Below are positions 1 through 8,002 of a stretch of 25,292 nt of DNA, piece after piece. Below the pieces are notes generated by a model. The model saw only the letters and a program-made list of their open reading frames with translations, searched no databases and was not told the origin of the DNA. Position numbers and translations under genes: made by a program. This stretch comes from Dentipellis sp. KUC8613 (lineage: Eukaryota; Basidiomycota; Agaricomycetes; Russulales; Hericiaceae): the NCBI GenBank assembly GCA_002286715.1, contig NSJX01000086.1:53739-79030 (forward strand). The letters are read 5' to 3'. Each line of letters begins with the position of its first letter. Positions within the stretch are counted from its first letter, which is position 1.

Positions 1-216
1 TGCGGGCATCTTAGCGTCATTCACCCGTCCGCCCGTTTCCTTTGTCCCCCAACGAGTAGTTCGCTATATATACTATACCTTTCTCTGCCATGCAGCTGAA
101 GAGACTCCATCTCGAAGGTATGCATTCCTTGCTCAGTCTGCGCCCCCGATGGACTATCCAAACTTGACGTTCGCTTCATACAGTCAAAGTCATTAAATCG
201 GTGTTATACCGTGCCA
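1..216 (+). promoter_or_regulatory. A1 5' leader with an intron (partial at window edge)
   Basis: The window opens inside the A-family leader. Positions 1-95 are identical to 16770-16864 upstream of A17. A leader intron at 118-183 (GTATGC...CATACAG, 66 bp) is shared with the other A copies. No reading frame in the leader is conserved between copies, so it is read as 5' UTR. The upstream promoter lies outside the window. Confidence 0.5.
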
Positions 217-914
217 ATGGCCGCTCCCAATTTCTTTCCCAGTTATACAGTTCGCTCTGCAAACGCTTCGCCTGTCATTGTTCACCGACGCCCGAAGGAA
301 CCTCCGAAGGGTTCTCTGCCGATATATTCAAGGCCGCAGCCGTATGGGCAATTGAGCCCTCCGCATGCTCTGCGGACCCGCTATCCGTTAAAAGGTAAAC
401 CTCGTGGCAAGGGCGTTGAGGGCGTGCTTTTACGACGGGTGCGTCATGCATATCATTATCTTGAGACGCAATTCTCATATAACATACTAGCGCGGTGTTG
501 ACGACGAAACAGAACAACTGCTGAAAAAGTCTGCAGAAGTTAGCCTAAAATCGCGCGAAGCAGTTCAGAACAGCAGAGTCTTCTTCAACCACTTATCAGA
601 GTGTACGTCTGCCATACGCCCAACAGCATGCGTACGGTACTGATTCGACTATGAAAGATGGCCGGTACGCGGTACAAGTGATCAAAAACAATAGACAAGA
701 CATAAGGGAAAATCTCCAGGGATGGGAAGAATTCGGACGAAGAATTGACAGAGTTCACCAAGACATCGAAGAGACTCAGAAAGAAATCCGGGATTCTCGC
801 CAGAGTACTCTTGAAACTCGACGCTATTTCAAGGAAAAGCAACAGAAAATCAATCAACTACAGACTGCGGAACGTGATCGTCGACGAGAAGATCGACTGG
901 CTGGGCTTCGATGA
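217..914 (+). CDS. Gene A copy 1 (A1): small basic/coiled-coil protein, three exons
   Basis: Not a family I recognise. Model: exons 217-438, 491-602 and 658-914, 196 aa. The start is the ATG in a good context (gtgccaATGG) that is present at the same place in all six A copies. Intron 1 (439-490) has a GTGCGT donor and ends in CTAG. Intron 2 (603-657, 55 bp) has GTACGT, a CTGAT branch site and ends GAAAG. Without removing it the frame hits TGA; with it removed the frame runs to the family-typical end AGLR. The N-terminal ~75 residues are rich in Pro, Arg and Ser (core RRPKEPPKGSLP). From about residue 75 the protein is Glu/Lys/Arg/Gln-rich and helix-forming, as in a coiled coil. No signal peptide or membrane segment is visible. 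There is no B reading frame downstream, unlike the A7, A17, A19 and A21 copies. The frame is intact once spliced, so I call it a gene and not a pseudogene. Confidence 0.6.
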
Positions 915-1254
915 TCTACACGGTGCATCATTTAGTCGAGACAGCCCGGTATAGTATAAGTAGCGAGTGGACTGGAGTATGATTACTGTCTAAGTACAAG
1001 TTGGAGGGATGTCGACAATTAACGATCTGACGTACCAGCAACAGCTAGATTTCAAGGTGAGAAACGAGGGGAGACGCTACGAGCATCTCTCACGAGCCCC
1101 GAGCCATCTCAAGGGAGAGCGTGCCTGATGTTGTCGAAAGACACCCGAGGCCAATGCAGTACGTGCTCAGCGACCTAATCGTGTGGCAATGCGAAGGTAG
1201 AGGAGGAAGGCCCTTAGAAGTTGAAATTCTAGAACTCTAAAGGCCTCCTACGGC
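915..1254. other. Spacer between A1 and A2 with a scrap resembling the B leader
   Basis: No gene is visible. Around 1068-1110, a short stretch with ctacgagcatct resembles the B leader at 10560-10580 and 24905-24925. This suggests that a B gene once sat here and was deleted. The remainder matches nothing else in the window. Confidence 0.3.
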
Positions 1255-1511
1255 GGGCTACTTTGTTCTGTAGCGGGCATCTCATCATCGCTGACGTGTT
1301 TTTCCGGGCCCGTTTCCTTTGTCCTCCAACAGGCAACTTGTTGCATATATCATGCAACCTCTTGCCATGCAACTATGTGAACTCTGCCCCTCCACGTCTC
1401 GAATCGAAGGTATGTAGCTCATCACGTTCAGCCCATGCACTTACAGGATCATCGAATTTTGATTTTTGTTTCATACAGAGAAATTCACTGAATGATTGTT
1501 CTGCCATATCG
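1255..1511 (+). promoter_or_regulatory. A2 5' leader with introns
   Basis: Homologous to the leaders of the other A genes (ctactttgttctg..gcgggcatc, then tttgtcctccaacag). A second leader intron at 1410-1478 has a GTATGT donor and a CATACAG acceptor. The first leader-intron donor, GTGAGT in A7, A17 and A21, reads GCGGGC here. Leader intron 1 may therefore be unspliced or begin elsewhere. Confidence 0.4.
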
Positions 1512-2175
1512 ATGGCTGCACGTAATGCCCCTTCTGTCTTGACGATTTCTTCAACAAAGCCATCGCCTGCTCATAGTCGCCGGCGCCCAAACGAGCGCCC
1601 GAAGGGTTCCCTGCCGACGTATTCAAGGCCGCAGACGTATCGGTGGTCGAGCCCTCCGCATGCTGTGCGGACCAGCTATCCGTTGAAAGGAAGACGTCTC
1701 GGTAAAGGCGCTGAGGGTGTATCTTCACGGGGTGTGCGTGAGCAATTCTTTCAAGTTGTTTCGAGATGCAAGCCTTAATTGATATACTAGTCTCGCCGGA
1801 TAGACAAATTCCTTGCTGAAATTCACAGAGATGATAACGAAAGGGAAGAACTAATGAAGAAGTCTGCAGAACCATGCCGAGCTGGAGATGCAATAATTCA
1901 AGCCGACAAAGTTTACCGTCAGAAATTGGTAGAACGTGCGTCCACATCATGTTATGCCAAAGGGCCTACAGACGACTGATGTGACTACGAAAGGTATACA
2001 GGAAGACGAGCGGAAAGTACACAAGTTTGCGGAAAGAGTTGATAGAGCTAGCGAGGGTGTCGAAGGGTTAAGGCCAGGTCTTGACAATTACGGGCAGATC
2101 ATCAAAGAACAAGGCCAACAAGCCCACATGCTTCAGGTGGATAATCGTTATCGTCGAAGAATCATTCGTCAGTGA
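1512..2175 (+). CDS. Gene A copy 2 (A2): most divergent + strand member
   Basis: Exons 1512-1733, 1791-1935 and 1994-2175, 182 aa. Intron 1 (1734-1790) has GTGCGT and ends ATACTAG. Intron 2 (1936-1993, 58 bp) has GTGCGT, CTGAT and a GAAAG end, at the same place as in A1. Unspliced, the frame stops at TGA around 1978. The N-terminus keeps the RRRP.ER.KGSLP core and the SPPHA..T.YPLKG segment shared with A1. The C-terminal half is a charged helix, but it ends RRRIIRQ and not AGLR, the strongest departure among the + strand copies. Downstream, B coding sequence is absent and only B-upstream DNA remains, itself interrupted by a LINE. The exact splice sites are inferred from family comparison. Confidence 0.5.
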
Positions 2176-2333
2176 AGCGACGATTTACAACATGGACGGG
2201 AGCTGATCGTATGGCCCGCGATTGAACTTGGAAAGTGTAAGGTGAACAGCGAAAGCGGGGAAGACGCGAAGCGGGATGCTACAAACATCTCTGTCGTCTT
2301 GCTGGCCGTCTTAAGTACGAGAAGGCTGTTCTA
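2176..2333. other. B-leader remnant left of the LINE
   Basis: Follows A2 directly. The stretch around 2255-2320 (gcgaagcgggatgctacaaacatct) aligns with the B leaders near 10550-10580 and 24890-24925. No B coding sequence lies between A2 and this leader. Positions 2321-2333 are the left copy of the LINE target-site duplication. Confidence 0.4.
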
Positions 2334-3491
2334 AATCAGATTGGTGAAATAGTAGCCGTGATAGTCCTCTTACAGATAGCGACAGCCTTCGCACCCCTAC
2401 TTATAAAAACCGACTCGCGATATGTAATTGACGGCCTAACTGAGCATCTATCGGAGTGGGAGGACCGAGGCTGGATAGACGTCCAAAACAGCGAATACTT
2501 CGAAGCAGCTGCATATCACCTACGAAAAAGATCAGCGCCGACCGATTTTGAATGGGTCAAAGGTCATAACAACATAGAAGGGAATGAGCAAGCCGACAGC
2601 TCCGCCAACAACGGTGCTAGGAAGCTCATAGCCGACGAACTGGACTTAACCATCCCGCCGACCTTCAAGTTACAGGGCGCCAAGCTCTCAACAATAACGC
2701 AAGCGATCGCTTACCGTGGAATACGACAAAGGAAGCGCGCTAAGTTGAAAACACGCACGACAACAAAAAATAACTTAGAATCAGCACAAAGCGCCATCAG
2801 AAACCACACGGGCCAGAACGAGACCACGCGAACGATATGGCAAAAACGCACGCACAAAGACATCCGGAAACCAATACAACAGTTCATATGGAAAGCAACA
2901 CACGGGGCGTACCGCCTAGGGGCTGCTTGGAGCAATATCCCAAACCATGAAGATAAAGCAAAATGTTCAGCGTGCAACGACGAAGATGAATCGCTAGAAC
3001 ACATACTCACAGACTGCCCGGTAAACACACGCGACCTTGTCTGGAAACTCGCCAAAGACCTCTGGCCCCACGACGAGGAGAGCTGGCCAGACATAAACCT
3101 AGGGATTCTCCTGGCCTGCGGGAACCTAGTAGTCCCGCGATGTCAACCAAACCAGACTGACCTAGACGCACGCACTTACATAAAACAGGGAGCCTCGCGA
3201 CTCCTCCGCACTATAGTGTCAGAATCTCTCTACCTCATATGGGTTTTCAGGTGTGAACGAGAAATCGGAAAACGACACCACACAAAGCAAGAAATTATAT
3301 CACGATGGACACAGACGATAAGCGACAGACTGCTTACCGATCGCATCGTCGCGACGAAGATAAGACGCCATGATGCGGAAAAGTTCCAACTGAAAGACAC
3401 TTGGAATGAAGTCTTGCTTGACCCACCAGATGACTGGCACGAAAAAATAGAGGTTTTAGTGGGTATAAAACCCCCCAGCCCCCTACTATGA
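2334..3491 (+). pseudogene. LINE pol C-terminal fragment: RNase H plus C-C-H-C domain
   Basis: An open frame begins at the first base of the insertion with NQIGEIVA, whose Glu corresponds to the second RNase H catalytic acid. TDSRYVIDGL (third acid) and GHNNIEGNEQAD (conserved His and last Asp) follow. The first catalytic Asp is lost to truncation. After the RNase H domain there is a zinc-binding-like segment, CSAC..(13)..HILTDC, typical of the C-terminus of fungal and plant LINE pol proteins. The frame is undamaged to TGA at 3489-3491, which suggests a recent insertion. There is no native start codon, so this is a fragment and not a functional gene. Confidence 0.85.
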
Positions 3492-3638
3492 CGGGACAAA
3501 CTGGAGGACGACGGAGCCCCACACTGCCTGACAGTAGTCAGGCGTGCGTAAGTGCATTTTCCCTCGGACCGCGCGTATGCGCGCTATAAGCTATTATGTA
3601 GGACTTGAGTCACTTAGATAGTGATATAGTAGCTACAT

Positions 3639-3668
3639 AATAAAACGCTTGTCCAAAAAAAAAAAAAA
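3639..3668 (+). terminator. LINE polyadenylation signal and A tail
   Basis: AATAAA at 3639-3644 is followed 10 bp later by 14 adenines. The tail abuts the right target-site duplication exactly. Confidence 0.85.
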
Positions 3669-3681
3669 GAAGGCTGTTCTA

Positions 3682-4250
3682 GTACATGCCAAAAACGAGG
3701 CCTGTGCAATCTTCTAATGGATAGGGACCCGAACCGAGCGACCAGAGCAGCACACGCGCGACATTCTGTGAGGCCCGAGCAGGTCGACCGGGGCAAGAAG
3801 CTGATAAATGGCAGATGAAGTCAGCTCTACGATAAGGTGCGGAAATTGTGTCCAGCTTCTTCCTGCCACGTCGAGGCTCGAGGCAACAGACATGATCCTA
3901 GTGCGGACGGACAAGCATTGATAGCACGCGTTGCGCTACATAGTTCTAACATGTGCGCTATCGGAATTGAGTGGGGCGGCGGGCTTACGCTAGACGCGCG
4001 AGCAATCAGTACAAGGTTTGCAAGGTGTCGAAGACTGCATAAACCTGGAGAAGGAAAGACGACGTACAATTCCTACTCTTTCGAGATACTGCAAGACGCA
4101 GAAGCAACGACGAACAGCAAAGGCGCGCGGCAAGCAAATCCGCCCAAAAATTCTACTCGTGAGAGGGTACTAGGAACGCACACGTGAGCCTCATTCGAAC
4201 ATCGCGGTATAACACCTTCACGAGAGCGCCTATGGTACGTAGAGATAGGG
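3682..4250 (-). promoter_or_regulatory. Orphan B-gene upstream region
   Basis: Resembles the DNA upstream of B10 (10630-11220) and B24 (24980-25292): gaccgagcgaccagagca, gagcaggtcgaccg, ctagacgcgcgag, gacgacgtacaatt and gcgtctatggtacgtag occur in the same order. Here it has no B gene attached, because A2 lies directly to its left. ORFs on either strand are not shared with the other copies, so I read it as non-coding upstream DNA. Confidence 0.5.
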
Positions 4251-5131
4251 CATAAATGGTCAGCGATCTAATTCTCATGCACATGGAAAAGGCGTACTCG
4301 GCAGGGTGTGGGAGATGCTCAGGCTAGTGTGTGTGAGCATGAACTTGCTACTAGACTTGCACGTGTCATGAAGAGACTCAAATGTGCACTCGTCCACCAG
4401 CATGCCGATACGCACCATGATTTGGAGCGATGATGAGACACGTTTGAGGGCACACGTGCGGCCTCGGCCTGAAACTTGAATTAGTCTGTCGATCTAACTT
4501 CTCGCAAGATACAGCTCAGCAGTGATCGCTCTAGCCGAGCCACTAATTGCGATGGAGATAAAAGACATCTCTTACAGGGGGCAAAAAATATTGTTTCTCT
4601 CCACCGTATTCGCTTCTACGGCTTCTCTTACTGGGGCTCTGGAGCTCATCGAGGAGGGCGATCTTTGAAGACATCGAGCTGTCACATTGCATACAAAGAC
4701 AGTGGAAGAGAGGATTAATGCTCGTGTAAGAATGAGAATAATGCAGTCTGACCTTCATCTTTGCATCTAGCGGGAAGACGGATTGAAATAGGACCTAAAA
4801 ACGCCTGTGGGTGTCGGCTCGAGAGTTGCTGGGCTCTCTGCATCGCCAGTTTGTCCCAGGGTTTCTGGCTTGCCGTGCAACACGATGTCAATCCACGCGT
4901 CGCCTGTAATCTACGAGGGTCGTCCGCAGGACGGTGTTGTAAGCGTCATCGGACTCATCGCCTACTAGAGCAAGCCTCTGATATTGCTTCAGGTCGTCAG
5001 CAAAACATTACAAGCACTATCATATCCTCGTCTCTGACGTACATGATCAGTACCTCATTCAATATACAGGTCTCTGGCCGTTCGCAGTAGTTTGCGCGTT
5101 TGTATACTGGTCAACATCTTCGCGCTGGCAC
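4251..5131. other. Unassigned intergenic stretch
   Basis: Only short ORFs on both strands. I found no credible chain of exons, family motif or resemblance to the A/B modules. Confidence 0.4.
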
Positions 5132-5133
5132 TA

Positions 5134-5236
5134 CAGCTGGTTGCGTTGGGTTTGGAAAACGCGTTTTCCGCGCGTCGGGAAATTCGAAAAATTGGTAAAA
5201 TTAGAAAATTAGAAAAATCACTGTAGCAGTGTTCTG
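5134..5236 (+). repeat. Left terminal inverted repeat
   Basis: Outer ~50 bp match the right end almost perfectly in inverted orientation. The inner part (ttcgaaaaatt, agaaaatt) matches more loosely. Confidence 0.75.
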
Positions 5237-6246
5237 AGCCATGAACGACGCCATGGAAGGCCATACAAATTGCTTGAGCGCAGCGCCGGGTTGCTCCTCG
5301 ATGAATGAATGTGCTAACAGTGCGTCAACGCGTACGGTCGTGGCAGGCGCGTTGGCAGTGATTTTTGCTGCGTTACAACCCGAGGTCCTGAAACACACAC
5401 ACTATGCCTTCCCCCTCCGCTTCTCAGCAATCTGCTGCACCTTGAATCCAAAGCATACATGGATTGCAGGTGTATCGTGCTCAACAGAGCAAAATGCCGT
5501 CCACAAGCGAATATCGAGTCTTTCGCAGCAACCGAGCGATCTGCGCCGTCATGGGTTCAACAAGCTCTTCGAGTCATTCACAGCTGCCCAAAGCCGCACT
5601 GAATTCAAGACGGGCATCGGCGAGAGTGCGTAGTTGCTGGGATTTCATCGGGTCCTATGGTGCGTGGCAACACTGCTCGCACAATTTTCTCACTCACATA
5701 CTTTCAGCAAAACATTGCTTGCCTGGAAGTTACCATGGAGCATTCGCAGGCAATTCCAGGGTTCGATACCATAAAACGAAAAACTTGAAGGGCGTGGCAG
5801 AGCTCTGGCGTGTACCGCACCCCGCCTCTCCTTCGACATCGTCGCTGCACGATGGTTACGACCCGACACACTACATCAAAATACATTGTCCAGCATTAGA
5901 CTCAGGCAGATTCTTAGAACAACTCTGCAGCGAGAACGCGCCCACCATCGTGCCAGCGAATGACCTTCGCCTCGAGACCCCTCAGCTCATAAGTACATGG
6001 GGACGCTGAAATCAAGCACTGCAGGTCTCGCAACTTGCATTTCCAGTAGAATAGTTGTCTTGATCACTCCTTATTCTATGATGTCAATGACATTCATTTT
6101 GTCTGCTGATCACTTCCCAGCGCGAGTATGACGTGGCAAGTGTGCTTGCCCGATGTTATCTAAAATGAGGAATTCGGACATATATGAAGCAGAGAGAGTT
6201 CCCCCAGACAAACCAGCCTATGAACTACAGCATAGAACAACACCTA

Positions 6247-6345
6247 GCAATGTTCTGCAAATTTTTCAATTTTCTTGTATTTTCTGATTTTTCGAATTTC
6301 CCGACGCGCGGGAAACGCGTTTTCCAAACCCAAAGCAACCAGCTG
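6247..6345 (-). repeat. Right terminal inverted repeat
   Basis: Inverted partner of the left repeat. It ends in cagctg followed by TA. Confidence 0.75.
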
Positions 6346-6400
6346 TACCAGAAGTTCTTACACTAGACGAATAGAGAAGCTGTTGATAATCGATGCCGAA

Positions 6401-6431
6401 GAGTAGCTCGTAGCCAACATTCGAGCTACTC
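6401..6431. other. Perfect 10-bp hairpin
   Basis: gagtagctcg (6401-6410) and cgagctactc (6422-6431) are exact inverted copies separated by 11 bases. It lies just outside the TIR element and upstream of the A7 leader. No gene context explains it. Confidence 0.4.
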
Positions 6432-6479
6432 ATCGTGGGGGAGTCCGAGTCGATTTCAATTGTTGCTCGTCGTTAGCAG

Positions 6480-7241
6480 CTGCTTTCGCTTGCTGGGGAA
6501 CTAGCGCCCACGGAGGACACCGGCCCGCCCGTCCGCTCACGAATACGCCCCTTCTGGCGGTACAACGGTCGACGTCACCTTCCTCAAGAGTCAACAATCG
6601 CTTTATGCTTATGCTCTCCTCCCCAATAAATCAACCCTCAGCTATTGTTAACCTGAATACATCGAACTCCGCGAAGTACTTTCGCTGGAAATAGCGACAA
6701 GCTCGTGGCGGAGAGCCTCGACCAGGTGCGGGCGATTATCTCTAAGTTCGTTGACGTGTATTACTCAGATGCACTGAATTTCTTGGTTGCAATAGCAAAC
6801 GAGTATCTGTCAGTATAACTTACCTTCAGTGCTTCCAGTACGATGATCGTGCGGTAAAATGAAGGTGGACGATGAAACCCCTAGAAGATGACGCTCGTGT
6901 CTAGTTTAGGAACAAGGAACCTCTCGTACTTTCATTGTCGTCAAAGGACCTCAGTAAGACACTTCCGTATCTACCTAGCAACCATGTGAAACCAGAGAAC
7001 TGTGAAAATTTATGCAGTGAGTTACTTTGTTCTGCTACGGGCATCCCAGCACCCCCTTGTCCTCCAACAGGAAACTTCTTACATATATGATGGAGCCCTT
7101 TTGCATGCAACTACAGGCCTCGCATTTTTCCTGGTCTCGAAGGTATGCAGTCCTTGTTCAGCCTGCGCCTCCGATGGACTATCCAAACTTGATGTTCACT
7201 TCATACAGTCAAAGTCATTGAATCGGTGTTATACCGTGCCA
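6480..7241 (+). promoter_or_regulatory. A7 upstream region and 5' leader with two introns
   Basis: Homologous to 20790-21584 upstream of A21. Shared blocks include ctagcgcc..ggag..caccggcccgc, cggagagcctcgaccag and gatgacgctcgtgtc. Leader intron 1 is 7017-7070 (GTGAGT...CCAACAG). Leader intron 2 is 7143-7208 (GTATGC...CATACAG). Apparent upstream ATGs (for example 6984, directly followed by TGA) are not conserved as coding, so the main start is taken at 7242. Confidence 0.5.
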
Positions 7242-7932
7242 ATGGCCGCTCCCAATTTCTTTCCCAGCTATACAGTTTGCTCTGCAAACGCTTCCTCTGT
7301 CGTTGTTCGCCGACGCCCGAAGGTGCCTCCGAAGGGCTCTCTGCCGGTATTTTCAAGGCCAGGGGTGTACAAACCAACCCCTAAGCGTGCGGTGCCGACC
7401 ACCTATCCGGTGAAAGGTAACTCTCGTGGCAAGGGCGCTGAGGGCGTGATTTCGCGACGGGTGCGTCATGCGCATGATATGTCTAGACGTGATCCTCATA
7501 ACAGTTTAGCATGGTGTTGACGACGAAACACAACGAATATTGAAAGAGTCTGAGGCTATATGCCGCAGATTCGACGAAGGCGCTCAGGGCCTCCGCGATT
7601 TCTGGAGAGACTTCACGGAAGGTATGTTTGATATATATAGCATGCTTAAGGGTACTGACATGTGCATGAAAGATGCCAACCAATTGCAACAAGAGATGAA
7701 GGACGTCGTGGAGGAATCAGCCAAAGAGCGCAAAGAATTCCAGGAACGATGGACAAGAGAAGTCAGTAAGATCCACCAGATTGAAAAGAAGATTGCCGAA
7801 ATGTGTGAAGAAAGCGACCGGAAGGCCATTGAATACCGACGAATCAGCAAAGCCCAGGATCAGCAGCTCCATCAAGCCCAGGTAGGGTACCGTGAGGCTC
7901 GACGTGCGAATCGACGCGCTGGCCTGAGATGA
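7242..7932 (+). CDS. Gene A copy at 7.2 kb (A7), partner of B10
   Basis: Exons 7242-7460 and 7510-7932, 213 aa. The 49-bp intron (GTGCGT...TTTAG) keeps phase 0 and joins ..ISRR to HGVDDETQ. The N-terminal ~75 residues are basic and Pro-rich (RRRPKVPPKGSLPVFSRPGV). The remainder is a charged helix (DFWRDF, then long Glu/Lys/Gln stretches) ending RRANRRAGLR. Positions 7622-7672 carry a GTATGT donor, a CTGAC branch site and a GAAAG end. They correspond to the obligatory intron 2 of A1 and A2, but here they are 51 bp and open. Retention gives 213 aa and splicing gives 196 aa. It converges with B10, with 70 bp between stop codons. Function unknown; a coiled-coil partner for B is inference. Confidence 0.7.
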
Positions 7933-8002
7933 TTCATGTCCTACATCTCATTGAACGGCGTAGTGAAATTGAAGCTGTATATGCATTCCTCATACAAATG
8001 GT

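Larger units (their letters stand above)
2334..3668 (+). mobile_element. 5'-truncated non-LTR (LINE) retrotransposon with poly(A) tail
   Basis: The element runs from inside an RNase H reading frame to a 14-base A tract (3655-3668), preceded by AATAAA at 3639-3644. It is flanked by the same 13-bp word gaaggctgttcta at 2321-2333 and 3669-3681, a textbook target-site duplication. Total length is about 1.3 kb, so endonuclease, reverse transcriptase and the RNase H start are missing. This is typical of 5' truncation during target-primed reverse transcription. It sits inside the upstream region of a B-type gene, so it is younger than that duplication. RNase H-containing LINEs of the Tad/I type are common in fungi; the exact clade cannot be told from the fragment. 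Confidence 0.9.
2321..3681. repeat. 13-bp target-site duplication flanking the LINE
   Basis: gaaggctgttcta occurs at 2321-2333 and 3669-3681, immediately outside the two ends of the insertion. The adjacent bases differ (aatcag versus gtacat), so this is not a longer repeat. Confidence 0.9.
5134..6345. mobile_element. TIR element, Tc1/mariner-like by its TA flanks (1.2 kb)
   Basis: Left end CAGCTGGTTGCGTTGGGTTT (from 5134) and right end, read inverted, CAGCTGGTTGCTTTGGGTTT (from 6345). The imperfect inverted repeats extend about 85-100 bp (5134-5236 and 6247-6345) and are AT-rich inside. A TA dinucleotide lies directly outside each end (5132-5133 and 6346-6347), as expected for Tc1/mariner-type insertion. 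Each repeat includes a near-perfect internal palindrome, ggaaaacgcgttttcc at 5154-5169. The ~1.0 kb interior has ORFs up to 181 aa, but none shows a DDE transposase motif I can recognise. It is probably a non-autonomous or decayed copy. The superfamily call rests only on the ends. Confidence 0.7.

Noticed and set aside
651..914. A1 second half as a separate gene, or A1 and A2 as frameshifted pseudogenes
   Set aside because: Both copies have the same frame offset at the same site, and both are repaired by a short intron with family-conserved signals.
3837..4187. 116-aa + strand ORF in the orphan B upstream region
   Set aside because: The homologous DNA upstream of B10 and B24 does not keep the frame.
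5241..6009. Overlapping + strand ORFs in the TIR element as a transposase
   Set aside because: No DDE or helix-turn-helix pattern recognised, and the frames overlap each other without an intron model.
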